Source: Oopsacas minuta (lineage: Eukaryota > Porifera > Hexactinellida > Lyssacinosida > Leucopsacidae). From it: 64,000 nucleotides of DNA. This document shows, piece by piece, positions 1 through 10,427 of this stretch. The translations under genes were made by a program, and so were the position numbers. The stretch spans positions 682,001 to 746,000 of the forward strand of contig JAKMXF010000310.1 of assembly GCA_024704765.1 (NCBI GenBank), in the 5' to 3' direction. The notes under the pieces are model-generated. The model saw nothing but the letters and a program-made list of their open reading frames with translations. It made no database searches and was not told the origin of the DNA. The stretch's first letter is position 1. Every line of letters starts with the position of its first letter.

Positions 1-125
1 CAAAATTTCGCAGCAAGACTCCTTAATCACATAAATTGGTACTACTTTCAGGTTGAGGTTTTAATCGAATTTGAGAACTGATAAAGAGTCACAATTGTAC
101 TGATGACTGAGATAGGCTAAATGTA

Positions 126-1464
126 CTACGGGCGTTCAATAAGTAGTCGTTATTCCAAATTTTGTAAGTCGGAATATTTCGACCTAGATCAAACTGAATC
201 TTCTAATAACAATCCATCTATTGTGAATTCAATAATGCAGAGCTTTTTTGATTCTGATGTCTCGTTGAAATATTGTACCTATTTACATTTTGACAGTTTA
301 TTATAGTAACATTTTTAATGGCTTCAAAAAGTACAGATTTCAAAATTGAGCAGAGAGCATATGTGAAGATCAGAACACTGCTCAAGGTTTCACCAACAGA
401 TGTCCACAAAGATTTAGAGGAAGTTTATAAGGATACAGCACTTCCATATTCCACTGTTGTTGATTGGGCTAGACGCTTTCGTGAAGGTAGAGTGTCCATT
501 GAAGATGGGGCAAGAATAGGGAGACCAGTTTCCAGCACCAATGACAAAAATATCCTTGAGGTATCCGCGTTACTTGAAGAAGACCCTCATATCACGCTTG
601 TGGAGATAGCTGATGCGGTTGGTATCTCAACGGGAACTGCTCAAGCTATTGTACATGATAATATGAAATTCCGAAAGATATGTGCTCGATGGGTGCCGCA
701 TTTACTAACTCAGGCCCAGAAAGCAAAGAGGGTCCAATGCGCTACTAAATTGCTCTCTGAGTTTGATCGAACTGACTCCAGAAGGTTATTTGAGATAGTA
801 ACAGGTGACGAAACTTGGGTACGTTATTCTGAGCCTTTATCAAAAGAAGCAAACAAAGTATGGGTGGCAAAAGGACAGGACCCACCAATGATCCCTCGAC
901 ATGACTTTCGGGATCCGAAGGTTATGTACTGTATATTTTTTGATTCTAATGGTCCAGTGTGCCAGATTTGTGTCCCCAAATACCAAACAATAACAGGCTC
1001 CTTCTACACCAATGAGTGTCTAACAGAGGTTGAAAAATTCTACCAAAATCGACGGCCAAGGACTGGAACTCGTGGATTGCGAATATTGCATGATAACGCC
1101 CGACCGCACAAGACAAAGCTGGTTAGAGAAAAGTTAGAAGCTATGAAAATTGTGGAGCTAGATCACCCTCCCTACTCGCCAGATCTAGCTCCCTGTGACT
1201 TTTGGTTGTTTCCAAAGCTAAAGAAACATCTATCAGGCAGGAAATTCGAGAGTCGAGCTCAGATAGGATCGGCGATTTTCCAGTATATGAAAGGTGTACC
1301 AACCGAAGACTACAAAAAAGTATTTTTCGATTGGATAAAAAGGCTGAAATTGGTTTTACAGCACGAAGGGGAATACTTTGAGAAACTCCATCACTGATTA
1401 CACAATTGTGCTAGAAAAATTTAGAATTACAATGTGATAACGACTACTTATTGAACGCCCGTAG
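126..1464 (+). mobile_element. Full-length mariner (Tc1/mariner) DNA transposon
   Basis: A perfect 27-bp terminal inverted repeat begins CTACGGGCGTTCAATAAG at 126-152 and is mirrored at 1438-1464. TA dinucleotides flank both ends (124-125 and 1465-1466), the expected target duplication. The 1339-bp interior is filled by one uninterrupted transposase frame. Identical ends and an open frame suggest a recent insertion. It sits about 80 bp upstream of an NHL-repeat gene. Confidence 0.97.
318..1397 (+). CDS. Mariner transposase, DD34D, apparently intact
   Basis: A 359-residue cut-and-paste transposase that binds the element's inverted repeats and catalyses excision and insertion at TA. The N-terminal ~115 residues form the paired helix-turn-helix region, including a GRP-type hinge (GARIGRPVSS, 65-74). 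A WVPHLL motif lies at 125-130. The catalytic triad is D164 (VTGDETWV), D259 (LHDNARPH) and D294 (YSPDLAPCDFW); D259 and D294 are separated by 34 residues, the classic mariner spacing. The length is normal for the family and no stop or frameshift is present. The ATG at 318 is the first in frame and lies 166 bp inside the left inverted repeat. Confidence 0.96.
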   Translation: MASKSTDFKIEQRAYVKIRTLLKVSPTDVHKDLEEVYKDTALPYSTVVDWARRFREGRVSIEDGARIGRPVSSTNDKNILEVSALLEEDPHITLVEIADAVGISTGTAQAIVHDNMKFRKICARWVPHLLTQAQKAKRVQCATKLLSEFDRTDSRRLFEIVTGDETWVRYSEPLSKEANKVWVAKGQDPPMIPRHDFRDPKVMYCIFFDSNGPVCQICVPKYQTITGSFYTNECLTEVEKFYQNRRPRTGTRGLRILHDNARPHKTKLVREKLEAMKIVELDHPPYSPDLAPCDFWLFPKLKKHLSGRKFESRAQIGSAIFQYMKGVPTEDYKKVFFDWIKRLKLVLQHEGEYFEKLHH

Positions 1465-1546
1465 TACGATGACGAGAACTATTACATAGCTATTGAATTG
1501 ATCATAAGATTATAACCAATATACCCACAATATGTAACGGAGTTCA

Positions 1547-2560
1547 ATGAACCGGGCAAACAGATCAATAATTTTTATGATAATTAATGCATTTTGTGGG
1601 CCAAACAGTATAAATTGTGGCAATTTTGAGAACAATCATATTTTTCAAATCCAATCAAGAATGGCTACTCGTTGTCCAGAACATATAGCGATACAGGGAG
1701 CAGAATTACAAAGCATTCCAATCCCGAATTATGCGGAATTTCAAGTGCCAAAAGTTGCTGTAGCGAAAACAGGATCAATACCTGGAAATTTCAATGTTCC
1801 AAGAAGTATCATGATAGAGCCTCAATCCGGGAACTTTTATGTAGCAGATTCAGGAAATAAACGGATCCAAATATTCTCTAATACAGGAGAGTATATCAAC
1901 AAATTCGGTGAAGAACATCTGACGAATCCATGGGGTATTCTGTTCCATCAGGACTCTATCTATATCACGGATATATGTCATAACGCTATATTACAATTCA
2001 AACTTAAAGATTTCACATTAGTGAAGAAAGTCGGCCAGAAAGGAGATGGCAAGAAAGAGTTCGATGGTCCTAGACAACCAGCAATATCTCATAAACATCT
2101 GATATACGTGCCAGACGAATACAATGAAAGAATACAAATCTTAACCCCAGATCTAGATTTCCATGCTGAGCTCAGAAATAATGACATGTCATCGCCAGCT
2201 GATATTATATTCCGAAATGATAAAATGTTTGTTTTAAGTTGTGATGACCTTACATGTATTTATGTGTTCGACCTGAAAGGAGAATTCATCCGCTGCTTCA
2301 TAACAATGGGAGAAGGAATGCAAATTACTAGAGGAATGTTTTTCTGCATGGACGGTCATAATAACTTCATCATTACAGACTGGTTAGAAGATGATATCAA
2401 AGTTATCTCTCCAGAAGGACAATTATTACACACGATAGGGAAGTATGGGTACAAACCAGGCACATATTCCTATCCCGCAGGCATAGTAATTCAGAATAAC
2501 ACTAATCTCATTTGTGTCTCCGAAAATAGACATTTTGGATTACAAATATATGTTTCTTAG
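1547..2560 (+). CDS. NHL-repeat beta-propeller protein, single exon
   Basis: A 337-residue protein dominated by NHL repeats of the TRIM2/3/TRIM71 type, which fold as a propeller and usually bind RNA or protein. Repeat cores are visible as NFYVADSGNKRIQIFSNTGE, SIYITDICHNAILQF, LIYVPDEYNERIQIL, MFVLSCDDLTCIYVF, NFIITDWLEDDIKVISPEG and a final LICVSENRHFGLQIYVS. No RING, B-box or clear coiled coil precedes them. The annotated ATG gives ~40 poorly conserved residues; an internal ATG at 1661 (MATRCPEH) is a plausible alternative start. The mariner lies immediately upstream, so the original promoter or 5' exons may have been displaced. Related loci lie at 21.9-23.1 and 37.4-38.3 kb, with a decayed one at 11.2-12.6 kb. 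Confidence 0.85.
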   Translation: MNRANRSIIFMIINAFCGPNSINCGNFENNHIFQIQSRMATRCPEHIAIQGAELQSIPIPNYAEFQVPKVAVAKTGSIPGNFNVPRSIMIEPQSGNFYVADSGNKRIQIFSNTGEYINKFGEEHLTNPWGILFHQDSIYITDICHNAILQFKLKDFTLVKKVGQKGDGKKEFDGPRQPAISHKHLIYVPDEYNERIQILTPDLDFHAELRNNDMSSPADIIFRNDKMFVLSCDDLTCIYVFDLKGEFIRCFITMGEGMQITRGMFFCMDGHNNFIITDWLEDDIKVISPEGQLLHTIGKYGYKPGTYSYPAGIVIQNNTNLICVSENRHFGLQIYVS

Positions 2561-3994
2561 TTTGTAAATTTGAGGTAATAGGTTATTTAGTAGTATTGTA
2601 CATTGTGAATGTAAGTAATTTGAATGTCTCGAACAATTTAAAATGTATACTAATACATAAGGATCCTGAGAAATGGGATGATAAATCACATAAAAATTGA
2701 TTAACATTGAACGAAAACGCATTTAACGTTAAACGAGGACTGATATGCTCTCTTATACACGTTGTGTGAAAATAGGAATCAGCATCAATAATTGCTTAAT
2801 TGTTCGAAATATTTTAGTAACTTGTAATACATTATGTAGGAAAAGTAGGGAAACAATTTAGAATTTTTATCTGGGCTGGATAATGTAACGGCAAATCTTA
2901 GCTTCCTAAAAATACAATTAGAAATTTCCCAAATCCTGTTTTACTACACTACGTTGTTAACAGCAGGATAGTGGCTGTTATCAACTACATAACAGATACA
3001 CAACATGTACCACACAACAGTAAAATGCTTTGAAATACTATCCAGTAATGATCTATGGTTATAATCACATAATGAAATACCTGCTGTTTACAAACCCAAA
3101 TATTGTAAATATGTATAAACTTGTGGTGTGTTGTATCATAACTACAATTCTGTTTGCAGCATAATTATCAAAAAGTATTTCGGCTCTGCTCTCTGTTCGA
3201 ATTAGCGAAATACATACTTCCCAAACTTCCCAGGATCCCTGGATATCCAGGGAATATTGAAAATCCCGAGATTTGAGATAATATTTAGGGAAATAGTTAG
3301 AAAGGGTTGGGTAAGTTTGGAAATATATAGGAGCCGAATAACACGGATATTAGAGAATTGGTATTTTTGGTGCATAGTGGTTAATCATATTTAAACAACA
3401 TTCAATTTAGTATTCATACACATATTTCATATTGATGCAATAATGCTCAAGATTGGTTTTCAAGCCAGTGATAAATGGGTGTGTGGAATCGGTTTCTGAG
3501 ATGTTTAGTGCATGAAATACGTATTTCCACTTCCATCTCCACAATTCTACATGATATATCATATGGCTTTAAACCATAGACAATAATACATTTTATGTGT
3601 CTAACCTTAACCAATTACGAAATACCAGTGGAACCAAGTTTCAGGACTAGAGATTGCCAGATACTAGTCCTTCTAGTAAGGAGTCTATGGTATAAAAACG
3701 TTAACTAATCCCGTACCAGATGTAGTACTTCGTGTCCAGTCTAAGCCCTCCACTTCTATTTATATGGTTAAGGGGTGGGAGAGGACGTATGAACGATATG
3801 CAAAGTTACATATCATTCATACCATCTGAATCTCACCGTTGCAGTAAAATCATGTAGTCAATAATTTAAGATATCATGTTAAGTAACAGTCTCAGGAAAT
3901 AGAGAAATAACAGGGGAAGGCAAAATTTCTTAATATATAGTAGTTAAGCTCTTTGAATGAACAAAGTAAATAATAGAGATATTAGCTATGATAA
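2561..3994. other. Intergenic, no gene seen
   Basis: About 1.4 kb of AT-rich sequence with no supportable gene. The only structure I noted is an 18-bp perfect palindrome at 3236-3253 (TCCCTGGATATCCAGGGA). Confidence 0.5.
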
Positions 3995-5770
3995 TCAAGC
4001 AACGATCTGAAAGGAAGATATGTAGATATTTCCACCTAGATTAAAGCTAGGAACCTTGTTTCCAACAAACTTAGCGCATCCCCACTGATCTTCCCCAATA
4101 TTAGCATCACTAGATAATAATGCTAGTCTGCTCCTATCCTCAAATCTGTGGATATGGAAATAAGTTTCAGATCCTGGTACTGGAATAATCAATAGGTTAC
4201 CACCTTCTGAGTAGTTTTCTACATCTCTCTTATGGTATCTAGCACATCTAGATTCATTTTCTCCCAGGGGGGCGAGAGAACCACTGAGAGATACCCTACT
4301 ACCATCTTCTACCCTCTCCAGGTGAAAGTAGAGAAGGGTACCATTCTGGAAATACGGACGGATACGTATATTACCGCCCTGTGAATAGTTTGGTCGGTTA
4401 CCTCCGTGGAACATAGCACATCTCTTGAGATTATCACCCAGTAGTCTGTTAGGTAGAACTGTTAGAGAGAGTCTGCTATAGTCTTCTACACGATGTAGAT
4501 GGAAACACCTGAATTCATCTCGTGACGTCAGCAGGATGTCAGCTACAAACTGATCAAAGTAATTCTTAACAATTTGTGTTCCACTAATAGTAGTAGTATC
4601 TCTTTTGAAATCTAATAGGTTAAATCCTATCTTGAATATATCAAAGCAAGAGTTGAGTACAGCAATAACAGCTTGAAACAGATCAATAAATCCATCTTGA
4701 TGTAGTTGTATTAACTTCTCTGAAGCAGTATTATAATCACATTCATTTACACAATTCAATACAACAGCAGATAAATTCCAGTGATCTATCTCAGCTAATA
4801 GAGAATTTGTTAATCGTGTAGCACTGGCATAGAGCTGATCTTTTGCAGGATCTTGTATCCCCACTACGTGGAATACACCTGGTTCATCTAATATAGCCCA
4901 TACAGGAGCTCCACACTCTCTCTCAGTAGTAGGATATCTGTAATATAACTTATCAGGAGTTATTGATTCAACTTGTATACCTGACATATACATCTTATAA
5001 CTACCTGTACCACAGGTGGTATAGCCTGCTATAGATAGAGTATAGTCAGGATTTGTAGAGCTCAGTGCAGCTGTCTTCCATTTGAAACAGTTTGAAAGTT
5101 TTGAAGTTATCCCATTTACCAACAAACCCACATACCCAGTATTCCCGATATATTCCCAGCTCCTGGGGAGTAATATGCAGCGCTTGTCCTTGACAACAAT
5201 TTCACCACAAGGGAATTTGTTACCATCTCTCCCAGGATATATCAGTATCTCACTGGGAGATCCTCCATGCAATTTACTATACAACATATACCCACTTGTG
5301 ATAACAAGAAAATTAGATGCAAACCAACCTGTCCCGTGAATAACAGCTCCACTCGGGTACTTGCTAGAAATATGGCATATTCCGCTGTAAGGAGAAGATA
5401 GAGTGGGAGTGATAAGCAACTTGTTAGAAGAATTAAGTAGTGTTTTCATAGAAGTATCTGCCTCGCCTGGATCATTTATTTGTGATAAATAAGAGAATGT
5501 GAGATCTACTATATTAGTGTCCCACACATACATTCTCTCTCCCCATTGGAGTACACTAAATGTTTCTGGAGTAGTATCAACCAGGGATATCCCCAACAGA
5601 GTGGAAAGAGATTGAATATCACTCATATTTGATACTGGTAGGATTCTATACACGCGTATATCTTCTTGTCCAAACAACAGGTGCATTCCTTTGTCACACT
5701 TTAGGAAAGGGGAGAGTTCTTCAAGTAAGAAATCTTCTCCTCCAATTACGTCATGCTCACTTGATGCCAT
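3995..5770 (-). CDS. Trypsin/3C-fold protease-like protein with three C-terminal repeats
   Basis: A 591-residue single-exon protein. Residues ~120-330 resemble a chymotrypsin-fold peptidase: a GTGWFASNFLVITSG core (146-160) where a catalytic His is normally found after it, and ECGAPVW (285-291) followed by VVGIQ (302-306), matching the G-x-S-G-x-P nucleophile loop. The His is replaced (SGYML) and the Ser is Cys. It is therefore either a pseudoprotease or, less likely, a Cys-nucleophile enzyme with a rearranged triad. After a linker come three tandem repeats of about 55-59 residues (422-480, 481-536, 537-591). Each starts with an FHxxRxEDxSR pattern, has G-[DE]...[RG]CA in the middle and GGN[IL]xI near the end. 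There is no signal peptide or membrane segment. I do not recognise the repeat. Confidence 0.7.
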   Translation of the reverse strand: MASSEHDVIGGEDFLLEELSPFLKCDKGMHLLFGQEDIRVYRILPVSNMSDIQSLSTLLGISLVDTTPETFSVLQWGERMYVWDTNIVDLTFSYLSQINDPGEADTSMKTLLNSSNKLLITPTLSSPYSGICHISSKYPSGAVIHGTGWFASNFLVITSGYMLYSKLHGGSPSEILIYPGRDGNKFPCGEIVVKDKRCILLPRSWEYIGNTGYVGLLVNGITSKLSNCFKWKTAALSSTNPDYTLSIAGYTTCGTGSYKMYMSGIQVESITPDKLYYRYPTTERECGAPVWAILDEPGVFHVVGIQDPAKDQLYASATRLTNSLLAEIDHWNLSAVVLNCVNECDYNTASEKLIQLHQDGFIDLFQAVIAVLNSCFDIFKIGFNLLDFKRDTTTISGTQIVKNYFDQFVADILLTSRDEFRCFHLHRVEDYSRLSLTVLPNRLLGDNLKRCAMFHGGNRPNYSQGGNIRIRPYFQNGTLLYFHLERVEDGSRVSLSGSLAPLGENESRCARYHKRDVENYSEGGNLLIIPVPGSETYFHIHRFEDRSRLALLSSDANIGEDQWGCAKFVGNKVPSFNLGGNIYISSFQIVA

Positions 5771-6168
5771 GCTATATAATATAGAGCATGCCTAATTTTC
5801 TGAGACGTGACGGGATGTGATGTTGTACTAACTTCCCATCCAATCAGAGCAATTATCAATTGCTGATTGTCCCCAAAACATAGTTAAGTCTCACGGATTG
5901 TATGTAAATAAGCCTTATGAGACGTAAGTAAGCCTGCATTTTTCGGGACCGCCATATCACGGAAATTAGGAACGCTCAACAGCAATGGTAATTAAATGAA
6001 GGTAGAAATCATGAGACTTGAAACGAACGGAGTGAACCAATTATTATAATTAATCACATAAACTGTCAAATTAGGTCAGTGAAATCTTTTATAATTGAAA
6101 TTACTTGCAAACAGTTTAAATAGTGAAGTGATACAATAATTTAATAACTAGAAAACGTGAATAACAAT

Positions 6169-9100
6169 TTACTTCGGACCTTGTCTAAGTCTGAGATTCC
6201 ATGGTGGTGGAGTTATACCGCTACACTCATCAGTAGGTGAAAATGAAATAACATTAGCCCTAGTAAGCAAGCTCATGCTTCTAGCACTTAGTGAGGTAGA
6301 GAGAGAAGTGTTTAGTCTGAGAGGTGGGGAACCAAAGGTATTGTTCATGAGGACATCTTGTTCCAGGCTTGGTGGGGTGAGAAAGCTAACCTTTTTCTCT
6401 TTAGGGACTCGAGCTCTAGGTCGATTTGTTTTTACAGGTTTCTTCCTTCTCTGACTAGTTTTATTCAGTTCAGGAGATCCTTCTCCTATAGCTACGACAG
6501 GATAGTTATGAGTTATACTGAGAGGAGAAGCAACCTTTCTCCTATTCTCACTTTGTATATTTGTTAGTCTATTTAGTTGTAGTACTGCAGGAGTATTCTC
6601 TACACGACTACGTATCTTAGCATCTCTCAGTGTCTTTGTAACACTAACAGAGTGAGGAGATAGCAATACAACAGGAGAGAGGTTAGTGTGAGCAAGAACA
6701 ACCTCAGCAGCTGATAGAGATGCTCTCATGCTGATACTCCTCCTAACCTGTTTCTGATCTTCTTCATACCTCTTGATATCAAACTCTATTTCTTCAGCCA
6801 GCTGTTTATCAGCTGATAGCACTTCTGTGAACTTGTCTTTGTAGTCATCTTTGAGTCGATGCAAATACCCCATGAGGTTACTTATGATAGGAGAACGTTC
6901 TTTCTGCAGCAACCGTTTCATACTAATTATAGTAGGAATAATATTCTCAATTACATCTTTCTTGACAAGAGTTTTAATCATATTACTCTGTAAGTTGACA
7001 GCATCTTCCATTGCTTCACGCTCATCATCTTCTAAGTTATCTGGTGAGTGTGTCTTTACATATGATAGCTTTATCTCATCAGAACAGAGTATAGATAGTG
7101 CATCTGTTATGAGAAGAGAGTTAGCTATGTTTAACTTGAGAACTTTATCCACAGTACTACCTAGGATTTCCTGTACGATACGTCCTGATAGATTGAATCT
7201 CTGTTCATCACTTAACTGCTCTAGCATGTAGTTATATATATTAAATCTCTTCCTTGTGTTTGAAACTCCTGGCAGACAGAATCTTTCAATTTCAGTATCA
7301 GTCTGTGTAAACTGATTACAACTAGGATGGTTACTATTATGCTGGAAGTAGAATATAGACTCTATGAAATGGTGGTATAAAGCACGAGGATATTTCTTCA
7401 GTAATACATGCTTAAGACAGTAATGTACCAGATCTCGTAGCTCATCTTCAGTATCATTAATTACAGCTAACAGATGGTAGATGAGAGTACCTTTCAGCTT
7501 AATATAATCCTCCTGTATCAGTTTAGTAAGGAGAGTAAGTGTCTGTCTCCGTACAACATATGAACCATCCTTAAGACATGGAGATATATGTGATAGGTAG
7601 TTCTCTATGAGATTAGGATACCGTACACACATATCACATAGTATTATTATAATGTTACTCTTAAGAGGGACACTGTTAGAAGTGAATAACTCCTCTGCCA
7701 GGAGGTCAGGACTGTCGTAAGCTAAGTCCTGCTTAACGAGACATAGCTTACCAAACATAATACAGATAAATGCTCTCACTCGTGGAGATAAGTCAGGTCT
7801 AATGGAACGTAAACTGGTGTCTGGATTCAAGCTTGGTTTCTGTATGAGTGCCCATTGGATGAGAGGAGGTATGTCAGGGTCTATCTCATCAGGTGACACA
7901 GTAATGAGCTCTCCTAGCAGAGACAAGCTAGTCACGAATTTATCTTCTGATGTTAAATTCTCTGGGGAAATATCCTTCGCACGATGTAACCATTCTTTCA
8001 CGAATACACTACAATTACGAATCATATCAGCTGTCCACATAGAGAACCAACCAGGTCTCCGATTGGCAGGATTCTTTGAATGACACAGGAGTATAAGTGC
8101 ATTCACATAGATTTTAATATTGTCAGGACTCATTGTAGATTTCTCTAATTCCCCAGACATCCACATCTGTAGCTTATCAGCCTGGAAATCAGTCAGTTTA
8201 CTATGTAGATTAGATAGGATCTTAATCATAGAGAATATCTGGTGATGACATCTGTCAGGAGTGTCAATAGCTTTCCTCCAGGCGTTGTACACTGTATCTA
8301 CATTTATAGATTCTGTTTGCTCAGATAGCAGAGCAAGCAGCCGCCATGCATCCAGATGGTTAGGACTAGTCGTGTAAGTGATCAGTTTGCTAATCAGCTG
8401 TGCAGTTAGTTTCTTAGCTTTATTCAGTCTCTGTAAGAATATAGTAAAGTATAGATGATAGTCAGAATAATGTTCTCCACATATGTGAGATAGAAGAGAC
8501 CAGGAGTGGAGCAACTCAGTCTCATCTGTCTTGTAGGGTCTGAGCTGTGAGAAGATCTCTTCCATCAATACCTCTACACACCTCTCCTGTACTGAGGCTT
8601 CTGGGTCTAAGACAAGGGGCAGGAGTCCTGATAGGAAAATGTCCTGTACAGGAGGATAATTTGGAAAAGATAGGAGCAGTTCTCTGAGGGATATGATAGC
8701 TTGCTTCCTGACTGAGAGAGAAACGTCGAAAGCTCTCTTACGTATGGGACGCATCCATTCTATGATGGCGTCACTTGATAACAGACGCAGGACCCCTTCT
8801 AAGGCTGATAGTGCACTCTTACGCACACCAGCCTTTTGGTCTAACAGTCTGTTGGATAGCAGATCAAGGAGATGACTAGTAGAGTCTCCAGAAGCAGTGA
8901 TAAGAGATTTGATAGCATCCTGCACGTGTGGAAGGTTAGAATTAGTCGATAGTTCGTATATAGCATTAAGAGCATTAGTACGTACGGGAGATACTGAATC
9001 AGAGCATATCCTTACTATCCAATCCAAAAGAAAAGTGTATAGCTTAGTAGTATTAGCTGATATAGTATCAATACACACCTCACAGTCTATATCAGTAGTA

Positions 9101-10215
9101 GATATAAACTCAAGTGCTACTGAGACAGACACATTCCTATGTTCGTGTCTCTTGGAGTGCGTCAATGAGGAAAACCAGCAGAAGAAAGCAGAGAAGTCCT
9201 CTCCTTGGAAATAAGATACCAACTCCTTTATTACTTTAGCTCCTCGCGTCTTGTACTGAGTGTGTACAGGACATTTCAGACATATATGTCTAGGTAGGAC
9301 GATAAAAGTAATCTTAGCTTCCCTATCCATCAGTCCTGTATCCAGTATGTAGTTTATGTAGCTAAGAGCTTGTACACATAGTTTCTGTTGAGGCTTAGAT
9401 ATGGTAGAACTGTTCTTGCTATCAACTCCTTTGAAAGTTAGCAGAGGGAATAGATGTTTGATTATTTCAGTCAGAATATCTTTCTCATTCCCGTGTAAAG
9501 GTTTATGTACCTCTTCTACACACAGCCAGGCTAGACGGTTAACTATACACGATTCATCATCTAGAGGGTAGCGAGTAATTACAGAGAACAGGGAGGAGAT
9601 GAGGTGAAACAGAGAGTCAGGATGTAACTGAAATCTGAAGTTCGTAAGCAGGACTTTTATCTCTACCAATATACTATGTAATATCCCTGGTCCTTCAATA
9701 CTACCTTCATAGTTCTCTTCAGCTAATTCAATATCCATATCAAGATCTTCTTCCTGTGTCATGACCTGTACATTGCTTCTCTTGCATACTTGTCTAACTG
9801 AAGAGCTTAATAGCTGTACACACTTGTGGAATACAGCTGGATGGAATAGTTTGTATATATTAGCTCCTTCTACAGAGAGTATACACACATAGCCTAGGCA
9901 GGCACTGAGGTTGAGATTAGTAGATCCGTTGGCAGACACAGAAAGAAACACAGCTGCTGTAATAGTGTCATGACGTACACCTGCCCGCATCAAAATATTC
10001 CACACACCTACTGTGTCCTCACGACAAGAAATACAGAACGATATGAATTCTTGCCAGGAATCAGGTTGATACACTTGGTGATCTGGTGGAAGGGAAAGTT
10101 CTAAATCTAGGAAATTAGTGTTCCAAAGCTCTGTGACAATCTCTTCTGGTATATCAAATACACTCAGTTTATCTTGAAGTAATGATATTGATGTGTCCAT
10201 ATTGAATGTATCCAT
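6169..10215 (-). CDS. NCAPD3: Condensin II complex subunit D3, HEAT-repeat protein
   Basis: A 1348-residue protein, the usual scale for CAP-D3, encoded without introns. It is the HEAT-repeat subunit that, with CAP-H2 and CAP-G2, loads SMC2/SMC4 onto chromatin for mitotic chromosome compaction. HEAT-like helical pairs run through most of the protein (for example around 400-560). The conserved Cnd1-type segment lies near 860-970, with SYVVRRQTLTLLTKLIQED followed by an INDTEDELRDL stretch. The C-terminal ~200 residues are basic and Ser/Thr-Pro rich, with a likely nuclear signal (RRKKPVKTNRPRARVPKEKK). This fits the phospho-regulated tail of CAP-D3. A second in-frame ATG lies five codons downstream. 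I see no frameshift over 4 kb. Confidence 0.95.
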   Translation of the reverse strand: MDTFNMDTSISLLQDKLSVFDIPEEIVTELWNTNFLDLELSLPPDHQVYQPDSWQEFISFCISCREDTVGVWNILMRAGVRHDTITAAVFLSVSANGSTNLNLSACLGYVCILSVEGANIYKLFHPAVFHKCVQLLSSSVRQVCKRSNVQVMTQEEDLDMDIELAEENYEGSIEGPGILHSILVEIKVLLTNFRFQLHPDSLFHLISSLFSVITRYPLDDESCIVNRLAWLCVEEVHKPLHGNEKDILTEIIKHLFPLLTFKGVDSKNSSTISKPQQKLCVQALSYINYILDTGLMDREAKITFIVLPRHICLKCPVHTQYKTRGAKVIKELVSYFQGEDFSAFFCWFSSLTHSKRHEHRNVSVSVALEFISTTDIDCEVCIDTISANTTKLYTFLLDWIVRICSDSVSPVRTNALNAIYELSTNSNLPHVQDAIKSLITASGDSTSHLLDLLSNRLLDQKAGVRKSALSALEGVLRLLSSDAIIEWMRPIRKRAFDVSLSVRKQAIISLRELLLSFPNYPPVQDIFLSGLLPLVLDPEASVQERCVEVLMEEIFSQLRPYKTDETELLHSWSLLSHICGEHYSDYHLYFTIFLQRLNKAKKLTAQLISKLITYTTSPNHLDAWRLLALLSEQTESINVDTVYNAWRKAIDTPDRCHHQIFSMIKILSNLHSKLTDFQADKLQMWMSGELEKSTMSPDNIKIYVNALILLCHSKNPANRRPGWFSMWTADMIRNCSVFVKEWLHRAKDISPENLTSEDKFVTSLSLLGELITVSPDEIDPDIPPLIQWALIQKPSLNPDTSLRSIRPDLSPRVRAFICIMFGKLCLVKQDLAYDSPDLLAEELFTSNSVPLKSNIIIILCDMCVRYPNLIENYLSHISPCLKDGSYVVRRQTLTLLTKLIQEDYIKLKGTLIYHLLAVINDTEDELRDLVHYCLKHVLLKKYPRALYHHFIESIFYFQHNSNHPSCNQFTQTDTEIERFCLPGVSNTRKRFNIYNYMLEQLSDEQRFNLSGRIVQEILGSTVDKVLKLNIANSLLITDALSILCSDEIKLSYVKTHSPDNLEDDEREAMEDAVNLQSNMIKTLVKKDVIENIIPTIISMKRLLQKERSPIISNLMGYLHRLKDDYKDKFTEVLSADKQLAEEIEFDIKRYEEDQKQVRRSISMRASLSAAEVVLAHTNLSPVVLLSPHSVSVTKTLRDAKIRSRVENTPAVLQLNRLTNIQSENRRKVASPLSITHNYPVVAIGEGSPELNKTSQRRKKPVKTNRPRARVPKEKKVSFLTPPSLEQDVLMNNTFGSPPLRLNTSLSTSLSARSMSLLTRANVISFSPTDECSGITPPPWNLRLRQGPK

Positions 10216-10236
10216 TTTGATAAACTACGTAGAATA

Positions 10237-10425
10237 CAGTGGAAGCCGCTTAATCGGGATATCCGCTTAAACGGGACAATGGTTTGGGTACAGATTTTTT
10301 ACATAGAAAATCGTCGGATAATTGGGACATTGAATCGGTTAATCAGGATTTCTTATCCCGATTAACCGAATATGAATTATATTCGCTTAATTGGGATTTC
10401 TACCCCAATTAAGCGGCTTCCACTG
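10237..10425. mobile_element. Pogo/Tigger-like MITE, 189 bp
   Basis: Inverted ends begin CAGTGGAAGCCGCTTAAT and close with ATTAAGCGGCTTCCACTG, flanked by TA duplications at 10235-10236 and 10426-10427. No coding sequence. Internal copies of a CGCTTAATCGGGAT-like motif give a largely self-complementary element. It sits about 20 bp upstream of the condensin D3 start codon and so could carry that gene's 5' UTR or promoter. Confidence 0.9.
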
Positions 10426-10427
10426 TA

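Noticed and set aside
7802-9214. Plus-strand open frames inside the condensin gene
   Set aside because: Antisense shadows of a well-supported 1348-codon gene.
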